Positions 16,397 through 24,671 of a stretch of 64,000 bases of DNA are shown here, piece by piece. Position 1 is the stretch's first letter. Each line of letters begins with the position of its first letter. The notes beneath the pieces are model-generated. The model did no database searches. It was not told the DNA's origin and was given only the letters and a program-made list of their open reading frames with translations. Source of the DNA: Nocardioides psychrotolerans (GTDB lineage: Bacteria > Actinomycetota > Actinomycetes > Propionibacteriales > Nocardioidaceae); the NCBI RefSeq assembly GCF_900113685.1, contig NZ_FOQG01000012.1, positions 1 through 64,000 of the forward strand, written 5' to 3'. Made by a program: the position numbers and the translations under genes.

Positions 16397-17071
16397 ATGA
16401 ACCACGACCTCGACAATCAGGCCCTGTACACGAGCAAGAACTCAATCATGAGGTTCGATGACATCCCGCAACCCGAAGACGCAGTCAGCCTGGCAGCTTT
16501 GGAGGTCGCCAAGGCCTACTACTCGCCCTCGTTGCTGAACCACAGCGTCCGCTCCTACCTGTGGGCTGCCGCGTACGGGCGACTGCACCAAATTTCGTTC
16601 GACGTCGAACTGCTCTACGTCTCCGCGCTCCTCCACGACCTGGGCTTGGTGAGTCCGTTCGATAGTCACACGCTCCCGTTCGAGGAGGTCGGCGGCCACG
16701 TGGCCTGGGTGTTCGGTGCAGGAGCCGGCTGGCCGTCCGCCCGATGCGAGCGCGCGGCGGAAGTTATCGTCCGGCATATGCGCGCTGACGTAGATCCACA
16801 GACGGATGCTGAGGGTCACCTGCTTCAGATCGCGACGAGCCTTGACATCTCAGGGCGCGGTTTAGAGAAGTGGCCGAACGAACTCCGACTAGAGGTCCTC
16901 GACCGGTTTCCCCGCTTCGTACTCGGCGAGGAATTTCTGCGGTGCTTTGAAGATCAGGCAAGCCGCAAGCCTGACAGCTCCGCGGCCGCAGCCGTACGCA
17001 GCGGCATCGCCGGTCGCATCATGGCCAACCCGCTCGACGGCGAGGTCACCCCACCCCACAGCGTGACTTGA
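16397..17071 (+). CDS. HD-domain hydrolase, cyanamide hydratase-like
   Basis: A 224-residue HD-superfamily protein. His49 (LLNHSVRSYLWA) and the His80-Asp81 pair (SALLHDLGL) form the metal site, and a later VRHMRAD segment adds another histidine. This arrangement, with the opening in which a Tyr/Ser-rich helix precedes NHSxRSY, resembles cyanamide hydratase-type HD enzymes rather than dGTPases. GAAGGA lies ten bases before the ATG. It is probably cotranscribed with the PhzF gene 33 bases upstream. Whether cyanamide or another small nitrogen compound is the substrate is unknown. Confidence 0.82.
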   Translation: MNHDLDNQALYTSKNSIMRFDDIPQPEDAVSLAALEVAKAYYSPSLLNHSVRSYLWAAAYGRLHQISFDVELLYVSALLHDLGLVSPFDSHTLPFEEVGGHVAWVFGAGAGWPSARCERAAEVIVRHMRADVDPQTDAEGHLLQIATSLDISGRGLEKWPNELRLEVLDRFPRFVLGEEFLRCFEDQASRKPDSSAAAAVRSGIAGRIMANPLDGEVTPPHSVT

Positions 17072-17092
17072 GCGCCACGGCAAGATCCTGGT

Positions 17093-18343
17093 TCAGATCT
17101 CGTCTGGAGCGGCATCGCTTGGCGTCCAGCCTCGTGCCTCGGCCCTCTTTCGCGCGAGCTCGGCCAGGCGACCGGAAGCGGCCTGCTGATAGCGCATGGC
17201 CGCCTGATTGGTTGAGTGGCCACCGAGGGCCATGAGCTCAGCCAGGGTGGCGCCGTGCCGGGCGGCTTCGGTGAGGGCTCCGTGTCTGAGGTCGTGGAAT
17301 CGAAGATCTTCACGCCCGGCGAGACGCCGTGCTTCGTACCAACCCCAGCCTGTCGTGTCGGGTTTGCCGCGGCGCTTCTTGGAGACCTTGCCGTAGAACG
17401 CGCTGGGGGAGAGGTGTTCGCTGTTGCGGCCGGGGAACAAGAGTCCCTGCGCGCCCGGAGCTGCGTGCTGCGCAATGTGGTCCCGAAGAGCGTCGAGAAT
17501 GTCGGGTGGAATCGGCACGTCGCGGATTCCGGCCTCGCTCTTGGGTGCTTTGGCGACCACGCCGGCTGAGCGTGAGCGGACGACTCCGCGGCGTACGCGA
17601 ATGACGGCGTTGGCGACGTCGATGTCTGAGCGCCGGAGTTCAGCCAGTTCGCCGAAGCGGAGCGCGCACGCATCGGCGAGGAGAACCATCAGCTGGTGGC
17701 GCTCGGATATGGCCGCGACGATGGTCGCGACCTCTTCGGCGCTGGCCGGTCGTATCCTGCGCTTGGTGCCCGAGGAGCCGCCGCCTGAGATCCCGCAGGG
17801 GTTGTACGGGATGAGGGGACGGCCGTTGTTCTTGGTTGGGTCGGCGGCGGTGCGCATGATCGCCCGGAGCAACGAGTAGGCGTGTGCTTGGTAGGTGGGG
17901 GTGTCGGGGGCAGCCGTGTCGTACCACTGGGCGACTGCCTCGGGGGAGATCGCTTTGAGTTCGACGTCTTTGAAGGTCGGGAGGATGATGCGGTCGAGCA
18001 GGTCTTGGTAATGGTCGCGGGTGCGGTCGGCCAGCGGCTGGCCCTTGACCTTGCGGGCGGCCAACCAACGGGGCGCATATTCACTCATCGTCGGCGACTT
18101 CTCGCGACGGTGTGCCTGGCGGTCGGCGGGGGAGGTCCAGTCGCCGTTCGTGATGAAGCGTCGCTCGTCGACGAGCCACGCTTCGGCGTCTGCTCTGGCC
18201 GTGAAGGTGTAGGGAGCGCTGTGACGGAAGGGCAGACCTGCCTCTGTCTGACGACCGTCGGGATCGGCATAGCGTGCCCGGTAGCGTCCGCTTGGCAGTT
18301 TGGTGATCTGCCCGAAATTCCGCCGCTCGACTGCGCGTGCCAC
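17093..18343 (-). CDS. tyrosine site-specific integrase
   Basis: A complete 416-residue phage/ICE-type integrase. The N-terminal AP2-like arm-binding region (LPSGRYRARYADPDGRQ) is followed by a SAM-like core-binding domain (residues 85-165) and a catalytic domain. The full active site is visible: Arg229 (ALRFGEL), Lys268 (PKSEAG), His350 and Arg353 (HDLRH), His376 (GGHS) and the nucleophile Tyr385 (MRYQQ). It starts at GTG 18343 and reads away from a tRNA 3' fragment 150 bases to the right, the expected place for an integrase at one end of its element. It converges with the HD gene on the left. No excisionase is recognised beside it. Confidence 0.93.
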   Translation of the reverse strand: MARAVERRNFGQITKLPSGRYRARYADPDGRQTEAGLPFRHSAPYTFTARADAEAWLVDERRFITNGDWTSPADRQAHRREKSPTMSEYAPRWLAARKVKGQPLADRTRDHYQDLLDRIILPTFKDVELKAISPEAVAQWYDTAAPDTPTYQAHAYSLLRAIMRTAADPTKNNGRPLIPYNPCGISGGGSSGTKRRIRPASAEEVATIVAAISERHQLMVLLADACALRFGELAELRRSDIDVANAVIRVRRGVVRSRSAGVVAKAPKSEAGIRDVPIPPDILDALRDHIAQHAAPGAQGLLFPGRNSEHLSPSAFYGKVSKKRRGKPDTTGWGWYEARRLAGREDLRFHDLRHGALTEAARHGATLAELMALGGHSTNQAAMRYQQAASGRLAELARKRAEARGWTPSDAAPDEI

Positions 18344-18485
18344 CGCTGGCCCCCATCCCTTTCGTGTCCACTACGTGTCCACCAAGAGGGTATTCCTGTC
18401 CCTGGTAGTCCGCCAATCCGTTGCCACGCAGATCACATAATCGCAGGTCAGCGGCCTAATGACTACTGATGACCACTCGTGACCA

Positions 18486-18524
18486 CTGGGCTAGCAGTCT
18501 GGTTCGAACCCAGTATCGCCCACT
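18486..18524 (+). other. attachment site: 3' end of a tRNA gene (probably tRNA-Val)
   Basis: The segment contains a T-arm (CTGG, loop TTCGAAC, CCAG) followed by ATCGCCC and A, the 3' acceptor strand and discriminator of a tRNA. The 5' part of the tRNA is absent. An acceptor starting GGGCGAT fits actinobacterial tRNA-Val genes as I remember them. It lies 150 bases outside the integrase start and is followed by a hairpin at 18544, as a tRNA with its terminator would be. I read it as the attR of an element that extends leftward beyond the window. No second copy is seen in the window. Confidence 0.65.
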
Positions 18525-18543
18525 TGCGTTTGCGCAGGTCAGA

Positions 18544-18570
18544 GGCCGGTTTCCAGAAATGGAACCGGCC
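18544..18570 (+). terminator. hairpin downstream of the tRNA fragment
   Basis: GGCCGGTTTCC and GGAACCGGCC arms (one bulged base) enclose a six-base loop. It lies 20 bases after the tRNA-like 3' end, so it is probably the original tRNA terminator and marks the host-side flank. Confidence 0.5.
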
Positions 18571-18631
18571 CCGTGCCATCTACATGCCAGACACCGGCAG
18601 GCACGCGGCCCCTCATTGAGAGGGATCTCAG

Positions 18632-18949
18632 ATGACCAACACACTCACCGAACCGCAGATCACGACCTGCCCGTCGTGGTGCACCCGAAGCCGGACTACG
18701 GCTGAGATTCCTCTACACCGAGCGCGGCGTCTGGTCGCGCGGCCACGGCGGTCCGACGTTCGGCGCTACCTGTTCACGGGCGGCACGGAGTACAGCACCG
18801 CTCCGGGTGTCGTCGCCAACGTCGCGGTGGATATCCACACCGACGAGCACGCGATGAACAAGCTGACCCGGACCGACCTGCTAGACCTCGAGGCCGAGGC
18901 CGAGGCCGAGGCCGTGGCGGCGGCGGAGTGGCTGGAGCGCGTCCGATGA
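18632..18949 (+). CDS. CPSWC-motif hypothetical protein of mobile-element type
   Basis: A 105-residue protein with an N-terminal CPSWCT motif (residues 13-18), found in DUF6907-like proteins of actinobacterial phages and integrative elements. The C-terminal quarter has a run of alternating Glu-Ala from a four-copy GAGGCC repeat. GAGAGGG eight bases before the ATG supports the start. The central region (residues 20-45) is Arg-rich and reads poorly, so an old frameshift pair is possible. Its stop overlaps the next start (ATGA). Function is unknown; a zinc-binding CxxxC knuckle is a guess. Confidence 0.55.
   Translation: MTNTLTEPQITTCPSWCTRSRTTAEIPLHRARRLVARPRRSDVRRYLFTGGTEYSTAPGVVANVAVDIHTDEHAMNKLTRTDLLDLEAEAEAEAVAAAEWLERVR
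18890..18913 (+). repeat. 6-bp tandem repeat inside gene, four copies
   Basis: GAGGCC is repeated four times and encodes Glu-Ala repeats near the end of the CPSWC-motif protein. Confidence 0.85.
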
Positions 18950-19380
18950 CGCAGCACGACGCGCTCGACAAGTTGGTCGAGGACCGCGCGAAGTTGCCCA
19001 AGTTCTGCCCGTCGTGGTGCACGAGCGGACCTGCGGGCCACGCCGAAGCCATGCTCGAGGGGTGCGACCTGGAGAGCGCAAGCATGCACCTCAGTGCCGA
19101 CATCGGCGGGCAACAGGACGAGATCAGGAACTACGTCACGGGGGAGGTCGTCCGGCCCGGAAAGGGCGGCTGGCGTGTGCAACTCCGGCAGCAGGTGCGG
19201 CCCGGTCACAGGCTCGACGTGCCCCTCCTCGGGGTGGAGTGTCACATCCGCGAGAGCGCTACCCCGACCGCCTACGTCCGTACCGAACTGAACCTCACGA
19301 CGAGCGAGGCCCGCAAGCTCGCGGCGCAGTTGCTCCACCTAGCGGATGCGGAGGATCTCAGGCGGTACGACACCCTGTAG
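18946..19380 (+). CDS. DUF6907-like hypothetical protein
   Basis: A 144-residue protein that repeats the theme of its upstream neighbour: a CPSWC motif at about residues 23-27, then a beta-rich region, and a C-terminal helix (LTTSEARKLAAQLLHLADAEDL) typical of DUF6907 proteins of actinobacterial mobile elements. Its ATG overlaps the stop of the previous gene by four bases (ATGA), so translation is probably coupled. Function is not known for the family. Two CPSWC proteins in tandem suggest a retained gene pair from an older integrated element to the right of the tRNA fragment. Confidence 0.7.
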   Translation: MTQHDALDKLVEDRAKLPKFCPSWCTSGPAGHAEAMLEGCDLESASMHLSADIGGQQDEIRNYVTGEVVRPGKGGWRVQLRQQVRPGHRLDVPLLGVECHIRESATPTAYVRTELNLTTSEARKLAAQLLHLADAEDLRRYDTL

Positions 19381-19501
19381 CAACCAGGACCGGAACACCC
19401 CCCGGGCCTCCGGAGAGGGGCTGGGGGCGCGGTTCCGTCGGCAAACGGACCACCAGGCTGTCCCGCGACGGGATTGTCGGTCAAGAGCAGGTCTCGGTTC
19501 A

Positions 19502-19918
19502 CTATGACTGATCGATGATGACGCCCGTATCGGAGGTCTTGAGCCAAACCACGGCTTTGCCGAATGTATGAACGCAATTCCATCGACCGGCACCCGAGTC
19601 GTACCTGTAGTGATCACCGAAGAATTCGTAGGCGCCGCCGCCGTTGTCGAGGGTTCCGATGTCTTGGGAGGTGGCGTAGGCATCGGAGATGTCGTCTCGG
19701 TTGGCCAGTAGCAGTTGGACGCAATCGGCTTCAGCGTCCTCGACGGTTGTCACCGTCTCCAAGTCCTCGAAGTAGGGCTCTTCGGCCTCACTGAGAGCGG
19801 TACTAGAGATGTGGGCTTCGGCCGGAAGGAACAGCGCGTAGCTGATGAGTCCGACCCAAACCGGGGCGGCAATGACACAGCCGAAGACGACCACAATGAT
19901 GCGATGAGCTAGGGGCAC
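19502..19918 (-). CDS. hypothetical membrane-anchored or secreted protein
   Basis: A 138-residue protein. An N-terminal hydrophobic segment (IIVVVFGCVIAAPVWVGLISYALFL) could be a signal anchor, followed by an acidic region (SEAEEPYFEDLETVTTVEDAEADC) and a globular C-terminal part containing two Cys (in DCVQLLL and WNCVHTF) that could form a disulfide outside the cell. The assigned GTG start has no clear ribosome binding site. I do not recognise a family. It lies between mobile-element-type genes. Confidence 0.5.
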   Translation of the reverse strand: MPLAHRIIVVVFGCVIAAPVWVGLISYALFLPAEAHISSTALSEAEEPYFEDLETVTTVEDAEADCVQLLLANRDDISDAYATSQDIGTLDNGGGAYEFFGDHYRYDSGAGRWNCVHTFGKAVVWLKTSDTGVIIDQS

Positions 19919-20039
19919 GGAGAAACGGTAAGGCTGAGCATCGACAGTTGCGGTCGCAAACGAACACCTGGCTAGACCGCCTTAGAGGCGGCCACAGCTC
20001 GGCTTCAGTGGCCGCGACTTGACGTAGACTTCATGAGTG

Positions 20040-20360
20040 ATGCGGACGCGGGTGCACGAGCTTGCCAAGGAGTGCGGAGTCGAGTCGCGATGGGTCCTGG
20101 CGAGATTCAAGGAGCTCGGCGAGTTTGTGAAGTCGGCGTCATCCACCATCTCCACCGAGGCTGAGGCTCGCTTCCGAACAGAGTTCGGAGATCGACTGGC
20201 GTCGGGCGAGTCACCCGAGTCGGTGGGGGCCACGTTCGCCACGCGCGAGTACAAGCGCGGTCCGCGCCCACGCGGCCGCCGAAGGCGCCGAGGCGGACGT
20301 GTTGGGACGAAAGCCCGTTCTCGCCGGCTGACGCTGAGATGTGGCGCGAGCGTGGTCTGA
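20040..20360 (+). CDS. orphan IF-2 N-terminal-domain protein
   Basis: A 106-residue protein whose first 45 residues match the N-terminal helical domain of translation initiation factor IF-2 ([33 protein letters not shown]). It has no GTPase domain. A basic Arg/Gly-rich tail ([17 protein letters not shown]) follows. Short proteins with this domain occur on actinobacterial mobile elements; a nucleic-acid or ribosome-binding role is a guess. The reading frame appears to break near 20330, because a well-formed coding stretch continues at 20339 in another frame. Confidence 0.65.
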   Translation: MRTRVHELAKECGVESRWVLARFKELGEFVKSASSTISTEAEARFRTEFGDRLASGESPESVGATFATREYKRGPRPRGRRRRRGGRVGTKARSRRLTLRCGASVV

Positions 20361-20476
20361 GCGAGGATGCCGCGCCGCTGGCGCTCTACCTGCTGGAGAA
20401 GGGCATCTGGCCCGACGACCTGGTCCTTGGGTTTGCTCGGCAGGAGTGCCGCCGTTCGTTTTCGCGAGGGCTTTGA
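20339..20476 (+). pseudogene. out-of-frame C-terminal part of the IF2_N-type protein, or small separate gene
   Basis: A 45-codon frame from ATG 20339 gives [20 protein letters not shown] followed by KGIWPDDLVLGFARQE, a sensible amphipathic composition unlike a shadow frame. It overlaps the end of the previous gene in a different phase. A frameshift that separated it from the upstream gene is the simplest reading; a small independent gene is possible. No ribosome binding site is clear. Confidence 0.35.
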
Positions 20477-20573
20477 GTCGCGATCGGTTCTTGCTGCGGA
20501 ACTCCTCGAGGTGCGCTCCTCTGTGAAGCCCGCGAGGCGTGAGCCGCCCCTCCACCAGGACCGTGCACCGGCG

Positions 20574-21332
20574 TTACGTAGGCGACGAATAAGTCTCCGC
20601 CCATAGGGCGGCGGTCTTTTGCCGCTCACGGTGATTCCGACTGTGGCGAACGGCGTTCTTGCTGCGGCACTTTAGGCACGCCCACTTGCCGTTAGGCCCT
20701 TGGATCGAATGTTCTGCTCGATCGTGCCCGTTGTAGCATTTGCTCGGGTCGAGAACCCTTACCTGCGAATGTGGCGTCTCGTGTTCGTGCCAGACAGCCA
20801 AGATCTGGTGCCGACCTCGTCTGAGGGTGCTCAGGTAGGCGGGCTTCTCCATCCCTAGCGCCTTGGCTGCCGCGGTGGTGTCGCCGTCGAATGCGGCCAG
20901 CGTGGCAATGACGTCGTACTGCTTGGCCGTGAGGACAGACAGAACGACCGGCAGCGTCAGGCGCTCGGCGACCCGCTCGGTGAAGTCGCCCTCGGCATGG
21001 TTGTGGTGGGCCGACCAGTACTGCTGAATCTTGGGCGCTGCGGAACCGTTCGCCTGGTCGCGGGTCGTGCCGGCGTTGATCCCGTGGTAGCTGATCATCC
21101 GCTTTATCTCGCCGGACAGAGCGCGGGTGCCGGCCACAATGAGATCAAAACGGGTGGGCGTTGACTCTTCGGTGTAGAGATCCTCGACGATGGCGAGCCA
21201 GGCGATCGCGACGGCCTCTTCGGGGTCGATCAGGGTGCTGTGGCGATACAGCGCAGCTCGTCGAGCCAACGCGTCGATGTCAGCCATCGTGCAGCCGTGC
21301 GCCAGCGTCGCGGTGTCTGCAACTCTCTTCAT
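20574..21332 (-). CDS. sigma-like HTH protein with C-terminal zinc-finger-like segment
   Basis: A 252-residue protein. The N-terminal half (RRAALYRHSTLIDPEEAVAIAWLAIVEDL) resembles sigma-70 region 2-like helices, and LTAKQYDVIATLAAFDGDTTAAAKALGMEKPAYLSTLRRGR resembles a region 4-type helix-turn-helix. The C-terminus has Cys/His ligands spaced as CYNGH ... CLKCRSKNAVRH, a zinc-ribbon-like layout common in actinophage proteins. It is probably a regulator of an integrated element. ATG 21332 with AAGGGCG upstream is preferred over the preceding GTG. No partner is obvious. Confidence 0.55.
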   Translation of the reverse strand: MKRVADTATLAHGCTMADIDALARRAALYRHSTLIDPEEAVAIAWLAIVEDLYTEESTPTRFDLIVAGTRALSGEIKRMISYHGINAGTTRDQANGSAAPKIQQYWSAHHNHAEGDFTERVAERLTLPVVLSVLTAKQYDVIATLAAFDGDTTAAAKALGMEKPAYLSTLRRGRHQILAVWHEHETPHSQVRVLDPSKCYNGHDRAEHSIQGPNGKWACLKCRSKNAVRHSRNHRERQKTAALWAETYSSPT

Positions 21333-21526
21333 CACTTCGCCCTTGCTGCGCCGGAGCGGACGGCTCCATTGATGACCCTGCCGAACTCGACCGGGCTGGC
21401 CCGCCCGCGAAGAACTTCGTGATCAGCACGACGACAAGCACCACCCGGTGAAGGTGAGACCGACCGCGTTGATCGCCCGGGAGCGGTGCATGTGCCGCCG
21501 GTTGGCCGGGTCCTTCTCGGTCCTCG

Positions 21527-21720
21527 TACGTCGGCAAGCCGTCCGGGCTGATCCCGTTCCCCGAGAACTGCGCGCTGGCAACGATCCTGCGCGACGGACA
21601 GGTCTACCCGCCCGACGCGGACCAGCCGGTCGAGTCCGGCGACGAGCTGCTGTTCGTAGTGTCGGCGGACGTCGAGGAGGAGCTCGAGCGGCTCCTCGCT
21701 CCCAGCCTGCACGGGCCTAG
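21527..21720 (+). pseudogene. TrkA C-terminal (RCK_C) domain remnant
   Basis: The frame from 21527 to the stop at 21720 reads as a TrkA_C potassium-channel regulatory domain (segments FPENCALATILRDGQVYPPD, VESGDELLFVVSADVEEELE). It has no start and no NAD-binding domain; the upstream sequence does not continue the family in any frame. This is the tail of a potassium uptake protein cut by an old integration or deletion at the left border of the core chromosome. Confidence 0.55.
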
Positions 21721-21722
21721 AG

Positions 21723-23342
21723 CTATCGGTAGTGGTCGAAGGCGTGCGCGTCGGCGATCTGCTGCGACTGCGGCGCGGCCTGGACTGCGGTCAGGAACGA
21801 GTCCCGGTCGAGCGCCCACAGCTTCACGTCCGTGAGCGCCGTGACCGTGGCCGTCCTCGGCACATCATGCAAGAGGGAGAGCTCGCCGAACCAGTCGCCG
21901 CCACCGAGCTCACGGATGAACTCACCGTCCACGGTCACCGCCACAGCACCGCTGTCGATGACGTAGAAGAGGTCCCCCGCGTCACCCTGCTTGATGACGA
22001 CGGCAGTGGAAGCCATCATCACCGGCACGCAGTCACGTGCCATCCGCTCGACGATCCGGGGAGCCAGGACCGCGAGGATCGGGATGTCCCGCAACAGCGC
22101 GAGCACGTCGAGGGGCACCACCGCCTGTGCGTCGAGACCGCGCAGGCGACCGAGCGTCAGCAGGGCGACGAGCGGTAGCAAGGCACCGGCCACCACGCAC
22201 GACGCCTGCGGTCCGATCGCAGCCACCAGGATCGGCGCGGCAACCACACCGATACCGATTCCGACCATCGAGGAGGACTCCTGCACCGCGAACATTGACG
22301 TCAGGAGGTGGTCCGGGAAGAGCCGTTGTACGAGCGTGCGTGACGCCACGTCGTAAAAGAGCTTGCCGGCGCCGCACGCCGCAACGAGCACCATCACCAT
22401 GGCCGGGGACGGCAGCTGCCCCGCCAGGGCGAACGCCCCCCCGGTGACGACCGCACCGAGGACCAGCGGCGTGGCCAGCTTGGCGCGCCCGATGAGGACG
22501 AACGTGAATCCCGCGCCGATGATCCCGCCGATGCCGAGCGCGGAATTGAGGATCCCCGGGCCGGCGCTCGACATCTGCAGCACCTCCACGGCGAGCACCA
22601 CCAGCAGGATGTCCGACATCCCCAGGAGCGAGAACTCGGCGACGACGAGCAGCGACATGAGGCGTGCCGGCCGGCTGGCCAGGACGGTGCGGATGGGGCG
22701 CGCATGGCTGCGCCCGGACCCAGCGGCCACCCGACGCGCGGCCCCCGCCGGCACGGTCAGGGCTGTCGCGACCAGGCTCCCCGCACCCATCAGGACGAGA
22801 ACTCCCCCGGGCGCCCAGACCGCTGTGACGACACCGCTGATCAGGGGTCCGATGAAGGTCGCAGCGGCCTCCAGCGAGCCCGAGACCGCGTTCCCGGCGG
22901 TGAGGTCGCCGGTGGTCCGCGAGACCTCGGGCAGCAGCGCGTGGTGGGCCGGCCGGGTCAAGGTGACCGCAACGGACGCAAGCGCCGCCAAGGTTGCCAC
23001 CACCCACAGTGGGAGGTCGAGCAAGAGCGCCGAGCCCAGTCCCAGCAAGGTGACCGTCTGCGCGAGGTAGCTGACCGCGAGCGCGAGGGCCCGGGACAGC
23101 CGGCCGAACAGCGCGGCTCCGGGAGCAGCGAGCAGAGCGCCCGGCACGAGCTGGACGAGGGCGATGGCGCTGGCAGCGCCGACACCCCCGCGCTCGTAGG
23201 CCCAGACCAGCAGGGCGATCCAGCTCGCCCACTCGGCGACGTTGAAGATCAGATAGGCCACCAGCACCCGACGCAGGCGCCGGTTCCGCAGCGACTCCCG
23301 CACGACTGCGGCGCGACCGTTGCCGGCACGGTTCTCGCTCAC
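21723..23342 (-). CDS. MFS transporter with C-terminal cyclic-nucleotide-binding domain
   Basis: A 539-residue fusion. Residues 25-400 form an MFS transporter of the enterobactin-exporter/DUF3418-free EntS-like type with about twelve helices (for example LRRVLVAYLIFNVAEWASWI). Residues 415-525 are a Crp-type cyclic-nucleotide-binding domain with the phosphate-binding cassette FGELSLLHDVPRTATVTA, including the Arg that contacts the cyclic phosphate. Its GTG start overlaps the stop of the cyclase gene by four bases (GTGA), so the two are translationally coupled. Cyclic nucleotide made by the cyclase probably controls transport here (inference). The cargo is unknown. Confidence 0.88.
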   Translation of the reverse strand: MSENRAGNGRAAVVRESLRNRRLRRVLVAYLIFNVAEWASWIALLVWAYERGGVGAASAIALVQLVPGALLAAPGAALFGRLSRALALAVSYLAQTVTLLGLGSALLLDLPLWVVATLAALASVAVTLTRPAHHALLPEVSRTTGDLTAGNAVSGSLEAAATFIGPLISGVVTAVWAPGGVLVLMGAGSLVATALTVPAGAARRVAAGSGRSHARPIRTVLASRPARLMSLLVVAEFSLLGMSDILLVVLAVEVLQMSSAGPGILNSALGIGGIIGAGFTFVLIGRAKLATPLVLGAVVTGGAFALAGQLPSPAMVMVLVAACGAGKLFYDVASRTLVQRLFPDHLLTSMFAVQESSSMVGIGIGVVAAPILVAAIGPQASCVVAGALLPLVALLTLGRLRGLDAQAVVPLDVLALLRDIPILAVLAPRIVERMARDCVPVMMASTAVVIKQGDAGDLFYVIDSGAVAVTVDGEFIRELGGGDWFGELSLLHDVPRTATVTALTDVKLWALDRDSFLTAVQAAPQSQQIADAHAFDHYR

Positions 23343-24481
23343 GGGGGAACCGCGGCCACGTCGCTCAGGGTCCAAAGGCGGACAGGGTGCTCGCGCCCAC
23401 GCAAGCTGAGCTCGTCGACGTAGGACACCGAGGCCCGCTCGCTGGTGAGGAAACCGACGGTCTCCTCCGTCATCAGGACGGGAAGTCCAACCTCCTTGGT
23501 GAGCGACTCGACGCGAGCCGCAGTGTTCGTCGTGTCACCCACTGCGGCGTACTCCATGCGTCGCGGGGAGCCGACGTTGCCCGACATCACCGGTCCGGAG
23601 GCCATACCCACACCGAGCCTGAAGCCCTGGAGCAGCCCCAGCCGTTCGAGGCGGAGATTGAGGTCACGCAACCGCGCGCCACACATCTCGCGCGCGGCAG
23701 CGACAGCCTGGTCGGCGTGATCCGGTGTCTCGACGGGAGCCCCGAAGACGCTCATCATGCCGTCGCCAAGGTAGGACACGAGCGTGCCGCCGTGCTCGAG
23801 AACGACGTCGGACATGACCGTGAGGTACTCGTTGAGCACCTCGATCACCTGCTCGGCCGACCGCGACTCCGCGAACGTGGTGAACCCACGGAGGTCGTTG
23901 AACATGACGGTGCAGGTCAGCTCGCGAGCGCCGATGCGTAGATCGTCCTGGTGCTCGGCGAGGACCTGGGCCACAACGGTCTCAGGGAGGAAGCGGGAGA
24001 ACACCTCGTGCACCCGGCGCTGTTCCATCTGGGCGATCCGTACCTTGCGCAGCGCCGCAGTCAGTCGCGCCCGCAGGATCAGCCGGTCCGCCGGTTTCGG
24101 GAGAAAATCCTCGGCTCCCAGCTCGATGCAGCGGGCGATGTTGGCGGTGCCCTCGATCCCTGACACCACCACGACGGGGACTCGCGACAGCGCCGGGTCC
24201 GCCATCATGAACTCGAGCACGCCGAAGCCGTCGAGGCCGGGCATCAGGATGTCGAGCAGGACCACATCGACGGGAGACGTCGCGAGGATGTCGAGCGCGG
24301 CCTCGCCCGAGGTCGCCTGGAAGGTGCGGTGACCTTCGCTGCGGACCCCGGCCGCCAGCAGCCGACCGTTGAGAACGTCGTCATCGACCACGAGGACCGT
24401 TGCGGGTTCCGCCTGCCCATCCGCAGCAGCCAGGGGGACCCGCGGCGAGATCCCCGACGGGCTAACCGGCCGATCACCCAC
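23339..24481 (-). CDS. response regulator - class III adenylate/guanylate cyclase
   Basis: A 380-residue two-domain protein. Residues 27-140 are a receiver domain with phospho-acceptor Asp77 (LLDILMP) and Lys129 (LPKP). Residues 185-375 are a class III nucleotide cyclase with metal-binding Asp196 (FNDLRGFT) and Asp240 (LGDGMMSVFGAP) and transition-state Asn319 and Arg323 (GDTTNTAAR). The base-selecting Lys expected four residues before Asp240 is Ser236, so cAMP versus cGMP is open. GGGAG before the GTG start is good. The stop overlaps the start of a transporter with a cyclic-nucleotide-binding domain; a hybrid kinase gene is divergent 190 bases away. Confidence 0.9.
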   Translation of the reverse strand: MGDRPVSPSGISPRVPLAAADGQAEPATVLVVDDDVLNGRLLAAGVRSEGHRTFQATSGEAALDILATSPVDVVLLDILMPGLDGFGVLEFMMADPALSRVPVVVVSGIEGTANIARCIELGAEDFLPKPADRLILRARLTAALRKVRIAQMEQRRVHEVFSRFLPETVVAQVLAEHQDDLRIGARELTCTVMFNDLRGFTTFAESRSAEQVIEVLNEYLTVMSDVVLEHGGTLVSYLGDGMMSVFGAPVETPDHADQAVAAAREMCGARLRDLNLRLERLGLLQGFRLGVGMASGPVMSGNVGSPRRMEYAAVGDTTNTAARVESLTKEVGLPVLMTEETVGFLTSERASVSYVDELSLRGREHPVRLWTLSDVAAVPP

Positions 24482-24671
24482 TCGCTTCTCCCGTCATGCA
24501 CTCCCAGCGCGGCGCCTAAGGACACGGCCGCCCGGTGCGACAGTGAGCCCACCACCCGACTTCGACAACCCGGTCTAGCCACGTCTTTGGTCTGGGTCCG
24601 GCCTGGATCGCGTTCCTCCATGATCAGGTCGAGCACCCGAATCCGGGGGCCACGACCCGGGGAGGGTGGGC

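Noticed and set aside
18486..18524. Complete tRNA gene
   Set aside because: The T-arm and acceptor strand are present, but the 5' acceptor, D-arm and anticodon arm are not found upstream; it is a fragment.
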